DNA of 64,000 nucleotides from CBDBZL01 sp031399025 (GTDB lineage Bacteria; Pseudomonadota; Alphaproteobacteria; Sphingomonadales; Sphingomonadaceae), in the NCBI GenBank assembly GCA_031399025.1, contig JANNOJ010000037.1, forward strand, positions 1 through 64,000. Reading direction: 5' to 3'. The notes under the pieces are model-generated. The model saw nothing but the letters and a program-made list of their open reading frames with translations, was not told where the DNA came from and did not search any database. Positions within the stretch are counted from its first letter, which is position 1; the number at the start of each line of letters is the position of its first letter. This document shows, in pieces, positions 1-9,498 of the stretch. The position numbers were made by a program, and so were the translations under genes.

Positions 1-1
1 G

Positions 2-292
<291 letters not shown>

Positions 293-457
293 CGGGCGGA
301 TCAATCGATGCATGTCCGGCGGTCGGTTCATCGGGTGATCCCACAAGATGAACAAAGAGCTACGTACCCGGTTCACTAATGCGTCAGCGCGACTCGCGTA
401 ATCCAGCTGTCACAAGAGCCGCACTTTTCGCGCGGCAAGAGGATCTGGAGACGGCTG

Positions 458-1378
458 ATGCGTATCGGCAAGCTTTTGAAGACCAGCGGCATGGCCGCTC
501 TCATTGCGGCAATGACCGTGACCGCGATTCCGGCCCAGGCCCAGGCCCAGGCGCAGGACGGCGAACGTAACTGGCGCGAAACCCGCGGCGAGGCGCGGCA
601 GCAGCGCGGCAATGATGCCAACATCAACCAGGTGCGCCAGCGTTCGCGCCAGGTCGACAACCGCAGCGAACGCCGCGCCGAATGGGTGGACAACCGTAGC
701 GAGCGCCGGGCAGGCCAGGTCGACGAGCGCAGCGAGCGACGCGCCGACCGGGTGGAGGACCGCGGCGATCGCGCGGCCGACCGCGCCGCCGAGCAGGGCC
801 GGTATCGCCAAGCGAACCGCATCGACCGCCAGAGCGAACGGGCCGCCGCTCAGATCGAGCGTGATGGCGACCGCCGCGCCGTTCGCATCGAGCGCAGCGG
901 CGATCGCAACGCCGCGCAGATCGAGCGCACCGGTGATCGCCGAGCCGAGCAAATGCGCGATAGAGAGCGCAATGATCGCAATTGGAACAACGATCGCGAC
1001 CGTGGCAACTGGAGCAACGATCGCGAGCGCCGGGAGTGGAATGATCGGGAGCGGCGTGACCAACGCCGGTGGGACAGCCGGGGTTGGCGTAACGACCGGC
1101 GCTACGATTGGAACAATTACCGCAATTCCAACCGCCGACTGTACAGCCTGGGCCGTTACTATTCACCCTATCGCAATTATTCCTACCGCCGCCTGAGCAT
1201 CGGCATTTCGCTCGACCGGCTGTTCTTCGGCAACCGCTATTGGATCAGCGATCCCTGGCAGTATCGACTGCCTCCCGCCTACGGCAATTATCGCTGGGTG
1301 CGCTATTACGATGATGTCCTGCTGGTCGATACGTATTCCGGCGAAGTGATCGACGTGATCTACGACTTCTTCTGGTAA
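458..1378 (+). CDS. RcnB-like secreted Arg/Asp-rich repeat protein
   Basis: This 306-residue protein has an N-terminal signal peptide (about 1-27, ending AIPAQAQA), so it is probably periplasmic. The centre (about 60-185) is a highly charged repeat region. A roughly 11-residue unit of the type QIERDGDRRAV recurs in tandem, preceded by looser NRSERRAEWVD units. The last 80 residues (YWISDPWQYRLPPAYGNYRW...) match the RcnB/DUF1236-like beta domain common in sphingomonads. A GGAG element sits before the ATG. RcnB in E. coli affects nickel/cobalt homeostasis, but the long repeat is not part of that protein, so the role here is inferred only from the C-terminal domain. Confidence 0.7.
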   Translation: MRIGKLLKTSGMAALIAAMTVTAIPAQAQAQAQDGERNWRETRGEARQQRGNDANINQVRQRSRQVDNRSERRAEWVDNRSERRAGQVDERSERRADRVEDRGDRAADRAAEQGRYRQANRIDRQSERAAAQIERDGDRRAVRIERSGDRNAAQIERTGDRRAEQMRDRERNDRNWNNDRDRGNWSNDRERREWNDRERRDQRRWDSRGWRNDRRYDWNNYRNSNRRLYSLGRYYSPYRNYSYRRLSIGISLDRLFFGNRYWISDPWQYRLPPAYGNYRWVRYYDDVLLVDTYSGEVIDVIYDFFW

Positions 1379-1404
1379 CGCCTCGCGTCTCACCGGTTGC
1401 CTGC

Positions 1405-1431
1405 ACCCCCGCCCTCGTGGCGGGGGTTTTT
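1405..1431 (+). terminator. Rho-independent terminator after RcnB-like gene
   Basis: A 9-bp perfect stem (ACCCCCGCC / GGCGGGGGT) with a CTCGT loop is followed by a run of T residues. It lies 27 bases after the stop codon of the upstream gene. Confidence 0.9.
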
Positions 1432-1496
1432 GCATGGAAGCCGGAACCCTTGGTCGACGGGCTTGTGCATGCATGGCCAAGGTGGAATGGTGGGTC

Positions 1497-2174
1497 ATGT
1501 CAACTCTCCCCCAGCCGGAGCCGGTCACCGACAGAGCGGGCCTGAAACGAGTCGGCAAAATCGTGCGTGAGCGGTTGACGGCCGATCCGCGGGCCTACCG
1601 GGTTCCCACCCAAAGCGCGGAGATCTGGGCGGTGGGCGAGTTCATGAGCGCCGAGGAATGCGCCCGGCTGCGCGAGCTGATCGACGCTTGCGCCAAGCCC
1701 AGCACCGTCTTCGACCTCGACTATTCCTCAGGTTACCGGACGTCCTACTCGGGCGACGTCGACCCGCATGATCCTTTCGTAAAGAAGCTCAACCGGCGGA
1801 TCGACGACCTTCTCGGGCTCGAGGCGGAATGGGGCGAGACGATCCAGGGCCAGCGCTATCTGCCGGGCCAGCAGTTCCAGCCGCACCACGACTGGTTCCA
1901 TCCCGAAACTTCGTACTGGGAGCGCGAGATGAGCCGCGGCGGCCAGCGCAGCTACACCGCGATGGTGTTCCTGAACGAGGTGGAAGCGGGCGGCACGACC
2001 GACTTCACCGAGCTCGACATGGTCATCACCCCAAAGACAGGCGTGCTGCTGGCCTGGAACAACGCCGACCCCGAGGGTGTGCCCAACCCCAGGACCATGC
2101 ACGCCGGCCGGCCGGTGGAAGCGGGGATCAAGTACATCTTCACCAAGTGGTACCGGACCAAGCGCTGGTCTTGA
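1497..2174 (+). CDS. Prolyl 4-hydroxylase-like 2-oxoglutarate/Fe(II) dioxygenase
   Basis: This 225-residue protein has a P4Hc-type double-stranded beta-helix fold. The iron triad is visible as H130-x-D132 in the FQPHHDW segment and H202 in TMHAGRPV. The 2-oxoglutarate-binding lysine is K212 in GIKYIFTKWYR. The family hydroxylates proline in proteins or peptides using O2 and 2-oxoglutarate; the bacterial substrate is unknown. I place the start at 1497 because earlier in-frame ATGs begin in or just after the upstream terminator and add residues unlike the family. An AAGGTGG sequence lies about 11 bases upstream. The gene is transcribed alone, convergent with lysK. Confidence 0.85.
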   Translation: MSTLPQPEPVTDRAGLKRVGKIVRERLTADPRAYRVPTQSAEIWAVGEFMSAEECARLRELIDACAKPSTVFDLDYSSGYRTSYSGDVDPHDPFVKKLNRRIDDLLGLEAEWGETIQGQRYLPGQQFQPHHDWFHPETSYWEREMSRGGQRSYTAMVFLNEVEAGGTTDFTELDMVITPKTGVLLAWNNADPEGVPNPRTMHAGRPVEAGIKYIFTKWYRTKRWS

Positions 2175-2225
2175 TCGAACGCGAATCGACCAGCTCCTGG
2201 CCGGGGTTCCGTTGACCGGGCGGGT

Positions 2226-3872
2226 TCAAACCGGCTGATCCGCCGGCGCCCGCGCCAGCGCCTCGGCAATCAGGCGCCGCGTGTTGGCAATGCCGTAGAG
2301 CGCGATGAAACTGCCCATCCGCGGCCCCTGGCTCGAGCCCAGCAGCGTCTCGTACAGCGCGCGGAACCAGTCGCGCAGGGTGCCAAAGCCGAACGCCTCG
2401 TCCTTGCCGATCTTATAGACCAGCGCCTGCACATCCTCCGGCGAGGTGTCGGCCGCGAGCCGCGCAAGCTCGGCCTCGAGACGGCGCAGCGCGGCTGCCT
2501 CGTTGGCCTGCGGCGCCCGCTTTGTCAGCGTTGGCGCAACGAAATCGCGATTGTAGGCCAGCGCCCGATCCACCAGCCGGTCGAGTTCGGGGTGCGCCGC
2601 CGGCTCCGCCACGGCGACGTAATTGGCCAGGTACGACCAAACCTGCTCACGCGTCGCTGCAGCCCCCAGCACGCCGACCAGATTCACCAGCAGCCCATAG
2701 GTGACCGGCAGGCCGTCGCCGGCGCCCTCGTCCTGCGCGGCCGCGCGTAGCAGGTGCCAGACCGGATTGCCCAGCTGCTGCTCGAGCGGCTGGGACGGCA
2801 GTTTCTCGCGGAACTGCCAGTATTCGTCGACCGCGCGGGGCACGATGCCGGCATGCAGCTGCTTGGCGCTCTTGGGCTCGCGGTAGACGTAGAAGGCCAG
2901 GCTCTCGGGCGTGCCATAAGTCATCCATTCCTCGAAGGTGAAGCCGTTGCCCCTGGACTTGGAGATCTTCTCGCCATTGGCATCCAGAAACAGCTCGTAG
3001 ATCATCACCTCGGGCATCCGGCCACCGAGCGCGCGCACGATCTTGCCCGATTGGGCCACGCTGTCGGTCAGGTCTTTGCCGCTCATCTCGTAGTCGACGC
3101 CCAGCACATACCAGCGCATGGCCCAGTCCACCTTCCACTGCAGCTTGGCCCGGCCGCCGAAGATGCATTGCTCGATAGTCTCGTCCCCATCGCGGAAGCG
3201 GACCATGCCCGCCTCGGCATCGACCACCTCGACCGGCGCCTGCAGCACCACGCCACTCTTGGGGCTAATGGGCAGGACCGGCGAATAGGTCTGCCTGCGC
3301 TCTTCGCGCAGGGTGGGCAGCATGATGGCCATGATCGCATCGAAACGGCGCAGCACCTGTCGCAGCGCCTCGTCGAACGCACCCGAGGCGTAGCGCTCGG
3401 TGGCCGAGACGAACTCGTAGTCGAAGTCGAAGCCGAAGCGATCGAGAAAATCGCGGAGCATGGCGTTGTTGTGCTCGGCGAAGCTGGCGTGGGTCCCGAA
3501 CGGATCGGGGATGCGGCTGAGCGGCTGGCCCAGGTGTGCCGCCAGCAGTTCGGGCTGCGGCAGGTTGTCAGGCACCTTGCGCAGCCCATCCATATCGTCG
3601 CTGAAGGCGACCAGCCGCGTGGGTGCGGGGGCGCCATCGTGCGAGCCCAGGATCTCATACGCTTTGCGCACCAATGTGGTTCGCAGTACTTCCTGGAATG
3701 TGCCGATATGCGGTAGGCCGGAGGGTCCGTAGCCGGTTTCGAACAACACCGGCTCGAGCGCGCCGTCGGGTCCGCGCCGACCGTGGGGATAGCGCTGCAC
3801 GAGCTTCATCGCCTCCTGGAACGGCCAGGCTTTCGATTCGCGCGCGGTCGCGATCAGGGCATCGTCGATCAT
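2226..3872 (-). CDS. lysK: Class I lysyl-tRNA synthetase
   Basis: This 548-residue protein is a Rossmann-fold (class I) aminoacyl-tRNA synthetase. The HIGH motif appears as HIGT (55-58) and the KMSKS motif as KISKS (about 302-306). The C-terminal half is the alpha-helical anticodon-binding cage typical of class I LysRS. It charges tRNA-Lys with lysine. Most bacteria use the unrelated class II enzyme; class I is found in archaea, spirochaetes and many Alphaproteobacteria, so this is a lineage marker. The start at 3872 has AAGG about 10 bases upstream. A longer in-frame reading to 4001 exists, but its arginine-rich extension looks non-coding. Confidence 0.95.
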   Translation of the reverse strand: MIDDALIATARESKAWPFQEAMKLVQRYPHGRRGPDGALEPVLFETGYGPSGLPHIGTFQEVLRTTLVRKAYEILGSHDGAPAPTRLVAFSDDMDGLRKVPDNLPQPELLAAHLGQPLSRIPDPFGTHASFAEHNNAMLRDFLDRFGFDFDYEFVSATERYASGAFDEALRQVLRRFDAIMAIMLPTLREERRQTYSPVLPISPKSGVVLQAPVEVVDAEAGMVRFRDGDETIEQCIFGGRAKLQWKVDWAMRWYVLGVDYEMSGKDLTDSVAQSGKIVRALGGRMPEVMIYELFLDANGEKISKSRGNGFTFEEWMTYGTPESLAFYVYREPKSAKQLHAGIVPRAVDEYWQFREKLPSQPLEQQLGNPVWHLLRAAAQDEGAGDGLPVTYGLLVNLVGVLGAAATREQVWSYLANYVAVAEPAAHPELDRLVDRALAYNRDFVAPTLTKRAPQANEAAALRRLEAELARLAADTSPEDVQALVYKIGKDEAFGFGTLRDWFRALYETLLGSSQGPRMGSFIALYGIANTRRLIAEALARAPADQPV

Positions 3873-4193
3873 GCCGCCAGCCTTTGCGGATGCGGGCGGG
3901 ATGCGCAAGGCGCGGCGCGGCGCGAGGCGGGGCGCGGCGCGGCGCGACAAGCCGTCGGACGGCGAGACCATCGGGTTCCCTGAGGATCTGCGCGCCGCCA
4001 CCCAGGGGCGATCATCTCAGGCGACCGAACCGCGCTTCGATCGCGCCACTATGCTGGTGCGCCTGCCCAGCTGGGCCAGCTCTACCCAGATATCCGGAAC
4101 CGGAATCGCGACGACGATGCGTTCCTGGTGCAGCGCGAATACCTGTCCGTGCGCGCCGGCCCCTGCGCGCCAGCCCCGGCGCCGGCCTCGCCG

Positions 4194-7013
4194 ATGTTTG
4201 CATTTCGTCCGATCACGGGTAGGCCCTGCGAGGTGGTGCCGGTCGTCGCTCCCCTTGCCCTCCCCGCCCTTCACGCCAGCCATGCCGGAGCCTGGCTGTG
4301 CGCCGCCGGAGGGGACGTACGGGCGATCTCGCGCGGCGAGGCGGTCACCGCGACGGCCGACACCCCCATCATCGTGTGCAATGCACCGCTGGCGGCCATG
4401 CGGCTGGGGTATCCGGACCTCTCGGGGCTCGATCTGCTCGAACTGTTCGCCTTCATCCACCCGGCGCGCTTCTGCGTGCCCACGCCGCGCGGCCTCGCGC
4501 ATGCCTTGGGCCTGGCTGAGCCAGCCGGCGACGCGGCCGTTCCCGCATTCCTTCAACAAGCCGCCGGAACGCTGGTCGGCGGCTGCGAGGCGGCCGATTG
4601 GGCCGAGCGGGAGGGAGCCTGGAGCGCGCTGCAGTCGCTGGTGCGGCTGCGCTGGCCGTGGGGGGCCATCCTGGCGCCCCACATCCGCAAGCCGGACAAG
4701 GCGGAGAAGTGGCTGTTCTCGCGCCTGCCCGACTGGGAGGACGCGCCCGAGCGGCCCCAGCCGGCCAGCGTCAGCCTGATCGAGGGTGAGGTCGACGCCC
4801 GGCTCGATCGGCTCACCGGCGCCGCCGCCGAGCGCCGCGAGGGGCAACGCGCCTTTGCCCGAGCGGCCGCGCGCATCTTCGCTCCGCGCGCCGCGCGCGG
4901 CAGCCCGCACGTGCTGCTGGCGCAGGCGGGCACCGGCATCGGCAAGACGCTTGGCTATCTGGCGCCCGCCTCGCTGTGGAGCGAACAGGCGCACGCAACC
5001 GTATGGGTTAGCACATTCACCAAGAACCTCCAGCGCCAGCTGCGCCACGAAAGCGCCCGCGCCTGGCCGGCCGAACGGCCCGACGGCAGCCGCCCGGTGG
5101 TCGTGCGCAAGGGCCGCGAGAACTATCTGTGCCTGCTCAACCTGGAGGACGCGCTGCAGGGCGGCTTCGGCGGCCGGGCGGCGGTGCTCGCGCAGCTGGT
5201 AACGCGCTGGGCCGGCTATTCGCAGGACGGCGACATGATCGGTGGCGACCTGCCGGGCTGGCTGGGCACGCTGTTCCGCAGCCGCGCGATCCGCAGCCTG
5301 ACCGACCGGCGAGGCGAATGCGTCTATGCCGGTTGCCCGCATTACCGCAAATGCTTCATCGAACATGCCGCGCGGGCGAGCGCCAAGGCCGACCTCGTCA
5401 TCGCCAACCATGCGCTGGTGATGGTTCACGCCGCCCGCTCCGGCGATGGCCACCGCGGCCAGGCGCATCGACCCACCCGCATCGTGTTCGACGAGGGGCA
5501 CCACGTGTTCGACGCCGCCGACAGCACCTTCGCCGCCGCGTTGACCGGCCGCGAGGCGATCGAGTTGCGGCGCTGGATCACCGGCCCCGACCGCGGCGCG
5601 CGCGGGCGGCGCAGGGGGCTTGCCGCCCGGCTCGCCGATGTCGCCAGTTACGACCAGGAGGGGGGCGGAGCGGTTGCCGCCGCCTGCGGCGCGGCCGCAG
5701 CGCTGCCCGCGGAAGGCTGGCTGCAGCGCCTGACCGATGGCGCCCCGGCAGGCGCCGTAGAGGCTCTGCTCGCCGCCGTTCGCGCGCTGACCTACGCGCG
5801 CGACGAAAGCGCCGCCGGCGCCGCCGGGCAGGAGGCGGGTTATGGGCTGGAAACCGAGGCGGCCCAGCTGGACGGCACCATCGTCGAGCGCGCACAGGCC
5901 GCGGCGGCGGCGCTCGGCGCCATTCGCCTGCCGCTGATCCGCCTCGCAGTCCGGTTGGAAAAGCTGATCGAGGAGCCGCCCGACTGGCTCGACGCGCAAG
6001 GCCGCGCCCGCATCGAGGGCGCGCGCCACGCGCTCGCCTGGCGGGTGGACACGCTCGCCGCCTGGGAAGCGCTGGCCGGCAGGCTGGGTGGCCCCGCCGA
6101 GCCCGATTTCGTCGACTGGCTGGCCGTGGACCGGGCGGAGGGGCGCGAATTCGACGTGGGCCTGCACCGCCGCTTTCTGGATCCCATGCTGCCCTTCGCC
6201 AAGGCCGTGCTCGAACCCGCGCACGGCGTTTTGCTAACCAGCGCGACGCTATGCCCCACCGGCGCCGCCGGGCCGGAATGGGTGGCGGCGATCGCCCGCT
6301 CGGGCGCCGCGCACCTGCCCGCGGCGCCATCGCTGTTCGCCGCCCCGAGCCCGTTCGATTACGCCTCGCGGGCAAGCGTGCTGATCATCACCAACGTGCC
6401 GAAGGGAGACCTCGCGGGACTGGCCGCGGCCTATGCGCGGATCATCGAGGCGAGCGGCGGCGGCGTGCTGGGCCTGTTCACCGCCATCCGCCGCCTGCGC
6501 AGCGTTCACGGCCGCATCGCCGACCGACTCGCCCGCGCCGGGCTGCCGCTCTACGCCCAGCATGTCGATCCGATCGACACCAGCACGCTGGTCGATATCT
6601 TTCGCGACGATCCGCACGCCTCGCTGCTCGGCACCGATGCGCTGCGCGACGGCGTCGATGTGCCCGGCCGATCCTTGCGCTGCGTGGTGATGGAACAGGT
6701 GCCCTGGCCCAAACCCAGCATCCTGCACCGCGCCCGGCGCGCGGCGAACGGCTGGGCTTACGACGACCGCCTGATCCGCGCGCGGCTCGCCCAGGCATTC
6801 GGCCGGCTGATCCGCAGCCAGGATGATAGCGGGCACTTCATCGTCCTGTCGCCCGCCTTCCCTTCCCGCCTGCTTAGCGCGTTCCCCCCCGGCACACCGG
6901 TGCTGCGAACCGGGCTCGATGAGGCTTTACAATACCTCGCGTCCGGTGTTTCTGAACCCGGATCGGGTGCCCTAGGGCATGCGGAACCGCACGGAAAAGG
7001 TGAGCATCGGTGA
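4194..7013 (+). CDS. DinG/XPD-type ATP-dependent DNA helicase
   Basis: This 939-residue superfamily 2 helicase is of the DinG/XPD group. Walker A is AQAGTGIGKT (about 243-252) and the DEAH-type box is DEGHH (about 433). Between them lie cysteines in YLC and GECVYAGCPHYRKC, spaced as in iron-sulfur DinG/XPD helicases. The C-terminal helicase half has TDALRDGVDVPG and the AFGRLIRSQDD motif VI region. The first ~215 residues precede the helicase core and are not the exonuclease domain of Gram-positive DinG. It likely unwinds 5'-3', acting on R-loops or replication-transcription conflicts (family knowledge). It is divergent from lysK. An alternative start at 4128 would add 22 residues. Confidence 0.88.
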   Translation: MFAFRPITGRPCEVVPVVAPLALPALHASHAGAWLCAAGGDVRAISRGEAVTATADTPIIVCNAPLAAMRLGYPDLSGLDLLELFAFIHPARFCVPTPRGLAHALGLAEPAGDAAVPAFLQQAAGTLVGGCEAADWAEREGAWSALQSLVRLRWPWGAILAPHIRKPDKAEKWLFSRLPDWEDAPERPQPASVSLIEGEVDARLDRLTGAAAERREGQRAFARAAARIFAPRAARGSPHVLLAQAGTGIGKTLGYLAPASLWSEQAHATVWVSTFTKNLQRQLRHESARAWPAERPDGSRPVVVRKGRENYLCLLNLEDALQGGFGGRAAVLAQLVTRWAGYSQDGDMIGGDLPGWLGTLFRSRAIRSLTDRRGECVYAGCPHYRKCFIEHAARASAKADLVIANHALVMVHAARSGDGHRGQAHRPTRIVFDEGHHVFDAADSTFAAALTGREAIELRRWITGPDRGARGRRRGLAARLADVASYDQEGGGAVAAACGAAAALPAEGWLQRLTDGAPAGAVEALLAAVRALTYARDESAAGAAGQEAGYGLETEAAQLDGTIVERAQAAAAALGAIRLPLIRLAVRLEKLIEEPPDWLDAQGRARIEGARHALAWRVDTLAAWEALAGRLGGPAEPDFVDWLAVDRAEGREFDVGLHRRFLDPMLPFAKAVLEPAHGVLLTSATLCPTGAAGPEWVAAIARSGAAHLPAAPSLFAAPSPFDYASRASVLIITNVPKGDLAGLAAAYARIIEASGGGVLGLFTAIRRLRSVHGRIADRLARAGLPLYAQHVDPIDTSTLVDIFRDDPHASLLGTDALRDGVDVPGRSLRCVVMEQVPWPKPSILHRARRAANGWAYDDRLIRARLAQAFGRLIRSQDDSGHFIVLSPAFPSRLLSAFPPGTPVLRTGLDEALQYLASGVSEPGSGALGHAEPHGKGEHR

Positions 7014-7065
7014 TTGAACTCCTGGCAGGTTGCCATGGCCGGGACCGGGCGCGCAGGGTGCGGCC

Positions 7066-7611
7066 ATGAAGCTCCTTGGCCTCCTGCGGCACGCCAAGTC
7101 CGACTGGGACGACATGGCGCTGCGCGACTTCGACCGTGGGCTCAACCATCGCGGCCGCCGCGGCGCCGCGCTCATGGGCCGGCACATCGAGGCTCAGGGG
7201 ATCAAGTGGGACACGATTCTCGCCAGCCCCGCGGTGCGGGTGCGCAGCACGCTGGAGGCTAGCGGGATCGTCGCCCCGGTTCGCTGGGAAGCGGATGCCT
7301 ATCTTGCCGACAGCCACGCCCTGCTGCGTCTGCTGGCGGCGATCGACGGCGACCCCGACCGGGTGCTGCTTGCCGGGCACAACCCGGGTCTGCAGGAGCT
7401 GATCCTGCAACTTGCACCGCCGGCCCGGTCCGAGCACCTCTACCAGGACGTGGCGATCAAATATCCCACGGCCAGCTTCGCCGTGCTCGAACTGGATATC
7501 GATCACTGGACCGATTGCGCGCCTGGCTGCGGGCGCATCGTTCACTTCGCTCGGCCCCGCGACCTTGATCCCGAGCTTGGCCCCGAGCTTGGCCCCGAGA
7601 AGGTCCGCTAG
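7066..7611 (+). CDS. sixA: SixA-like phosphohistidine phosphatase
   Basis: This 181-residue protein is a histidine phosphatase (phosphoglycerate-mutase fold). The catalytic motif LLRHAKSDWDD is near the N terminus and a second active-site histidine is in LAGHNPGLQEL. SixA-type enzymes remove phosphate from phosphohistidine in phosphorelay or PTS proteins; the exact substrate here cannot be read from sequence. The start at 7066 gives the family's normal N terminus (MKLLGLLRHAK). It follows the helicase gene in the same direction after a short gap and is convergent with the merR gene. Confidence 0.85.
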   Translation: MKLLGLLRHAKSDWDDMALRDFDRGLNHRGRRGAALMGRHIEAQGIKWDTILASPAVRVRSTLEASGIVAPVRWEADAYLADSHALLRLLAAIDGDPDRVLLAGHNPGLQELILQLAPPARSEHLYQDVAIKYPTASFAVLELDIDHWTDCAPGCGRIVHFARPRDLDPELGPELGPEKVR

Positions 7612-7653
7612 GAGCTGGCCCCTGCCTGCCTTAGACGCCAGGCGCCGGCTTGA

Positions 7654-8100
7654 TCACGCCGCCCGAAGCGCACTGGCCAAGCGTTCGCGAACGCTGCGCA
7701 GCTTGGGCAGGAGGGCCGCCTGGCGATCCGCGACCGGGGTGCGATCGGCGGCCGGCAAGGATGGCGCGGCGAGCGCAGCGGCGGTGCCGGAGCCGCCTTT
7801 CGCCACATTCCCTGGCGCGGCTTCGAGCGCCAGCCGGGCGCCCTTGATGGTGTAACCCTCCCGATTGATCAGCCGATCGATCCGCTGCAGCAGCGCAACA
7901 TCCTCGCGCCGGTAATACCGCCGTGCGCCGCTGCGCTTGAGCGGGCGGAGCATGGGGAATTGTTGCTCCCAATAACGCAGCACATGGGTCTTGATGCCGA
8001 GCGCACTCGCCACCTCGCCAATGGTGCGCAAGGCGTTCGGCGTCTTGCGGTCAAGCGGGGCTGCGGAGCTGTCGTCGCTTCGTGCATCATCGATGCTCAT
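7654..8100 (-). CDS. MerR-family transcriptional regulator
   Basis: This 148-residue regulator has a MerR winged helix at about 23-92 (TIGEVASALGIKTHVLRYWE, then RRYYRREDVALL). The C-terminal part is short and has no cysteine metal site. It overlaps ihfA by 4 bases (ATGA) and ends the rpmF-plsX-fabH-ihfA-merR operon. This position next to ihfA is strongly conserved in Alphaproteobacteria. The ligand or signal is unknown. Confidence 0.9.
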   Translation of the reverse strand: MSIDDARSDDSSAAPLDRKTPNALRTIGEVASALGIKTHVLRYWEQQFPMLRPLKRSGARRYYRREDVALLQRIDRLINREGYTIKGARLALEAAPGNVAKGGSGTAAALAAPSLPAADRTPVADRQAALLPKLRSVRERLASALRAA

Positions 8101-8405
8101 TCCCCGGCTGAAACCTTGTCCTTGAGCTTCTGGCTGGCACGAAAGGTCAGGACCCGGCGCGGCGTGATCGGCACCTCGATGCCGGTCTTGGGATTGCGGC
8201 CGACTCGCTCGCGCTTGTCGCGCAGGACGAAACTGCCGAACCCAGAAATCTTCACGTTCTCTCCCTCACCCAGCGCATGGCACATTTTTTCGAGAATCTT
8301 CTCGACCAAGGTAAGGCTCTCCGATCGGGAGAAGCCCATCTTGTGGTTGATCGTCTCGGCCAAGTCCGCGCGGGTCAAAGTTCCGACGGATCGCATCATG
8401 TCCAT
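8097..8405 (-). CDS. ihfA: Integration host factor alpha subunit
   Basis: This 102-residue HU/IHF-fold DNA-bending protein has the beta-arm signature GRNPKTGIEVPI and the conserved VKISGFGSFVLRDK core. With IhfB it forms the heterodimer that bends DNA sharply at recombination, replication and sigma-54 promoters, which may matter for the psp locus further along. The start at 8405 has a strong AGGAAGG site 7 bases upstream. It is translationally coupled to the downstream merR gene. Confidence 0.95.
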   Translation of the reverse strand: MDMMRSVGTLTRADLAETINHKMGFSRSESLTLVEKILEKMCHALGEGENVKISGFGSFVLRDKRERVGRNPKTGIEVPITPRRVLTFRASQKLKDKVSAGE

Positions 8406-8502
8406 GCGAAACCCTTCCTAACATAACGCGACCCCGCGAAAAAAATGCCTCAGAATGCAAGATTTCGCAAGGGCTAGAACGCTGCCTGTCCGCAGATACC
8501 TC

Positions 8503-9468
8503 TTAGACGCGCAGCAGCCCGGCACCCCAGGTGAAGCCGCCGCCCATGGCCTCGAGCAGAACCAGGTCGCCTGGCTTGATGCGTCCGTCCTTCACCGCCG
8601 CGTCGAATGCGAGCGGCACGGAGGCGGCCGAGGTGTTGGCGTGCCGATCGACGGTGACGACCACCTTTTCCATCGGCAGGCCGAGCTTGCTCGCAGTGGC
8701 CTGGAGGATGCGCAGGTTCGCCTGGTGAGGCACCACCCAATCAACCTCTTCGGCGGTGATGCCCGCTTCGGCCAAGAGTTCCTCAAGCACCGCGGCCAAG
8801 TTGACCACCGCGTGGCGGAACACCTCCTTGCCGCGCATCCGCAGCTTGCCCACGGTGCCCGTGGTCGACGGGCCGCCGTCGACATAGAGCAGTTCGTTGT
8901 GCGCGCCGTCGGCATGGAGGCGCGAGCGCAACAGGCCGGGGCCGTCCGCGGCCACTTCTTGCGCGCGCATGACGAAGGCGCCGGCGCCGTCGCCGAACAG
9001 CACGCAGGTGGCGCGGTCCTCCCAATCGAGGATGCGGCTGAAGGTTTCCGCCCCGATCACCAGCGCCGTGGTCGCCATCCGGGTGCGCAGCATCGCATCG
9101 GCCGTGACGAGCGCATAGAGAAAACCCGAGCACACTGCGGCAAGGTCGAAAGCGGGAAACCCCCTGCCCCCCAGCCGCGCCTGCACGAGCGTGGCGGTAG
9201 CGGGAAAGGTCTGGTCGGGCGTGGCGGTGGCGACGATGATGAGGTCGATCTCGTCGATGCCGATGCCGGCATCCGCCAGCGCCGCGCGGGCCGCATCCGT
9301 CGCCAACGAGGCGGTGGTCTCGTCATCCTCGGCGATATGACGCGCCGCGATGCCGGTTCGCGCGCGAATCCAGGCATCGCTGGTTTCCAAACGGGCCGAC
9401 AGTTCGTCATTGGTCACGACGCGGCGCGGCAGGGCCGCACCCGTTCCCTGCAGGACGGAGCGAATCAT
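8503..9468 (-). CDS. fabH: Beta-ketoacyl-ACP synthase III
   Basis: This 321-residue thiolase-fold enzyme starts fatty-acid synthesis by condensing acetyl-CoA with malonyl-ACP. The full Cys-His-Asn triad is present: C113 in AVCSGF, H248 in VPHQANLRI and N278 in RHANTSAAS. Length and motifs match FabH exactly. It lies between plsX and ihfA on the minus strand, the standard arrangement, which ties acyl-chain initiation to the phosphate-acyltransferase step. Confidence 0.96.
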   Translation of the reverse strand: MIRSVLQGTGAALPRRVVTNDELSARLETSDAWIRARTGIAARHIAEDDETTASLATDAARAALADAGIGIDEIDLIIVATATPDQTFPATATLVQARLGGRGFPAFDLAAVCSGFLYALVTADAMLRTRMATTALVIGAETFSRILDWEDRATCVLFGDGAGAFVMRAQEVAADGPGLLRSRLHADGAHNELLYVDGGPSTTGTVGKLRMRGKEVFRHAVVNLAAVLEELLAEAGITAEEVDWVVPHQANLRILQATASKLGLPMEKVVVTVDRHANTSAASVPLAFDAAVKDGRIKPGDLVLLEAMGGGFTWGAGLLRV

Positions 9469-9498
9469 CCGGGTCTCACGCGTTGGTCATGAAAGTCG

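Noticed and set aside
2214..2245. GGGTTCAAACC resembling a tRNA T-loop
   Set aside because: No matching acceptor, D or anticodon arms can be folded around it, and it falls at the end of lysK.
4017..6224. Very long minus-strand reading opposite the helicase gene
   Set aside because: It is a shadow of the helicase reading frame; composition and lack of motifs contrast with the clear helicase motifs on the plus strand.
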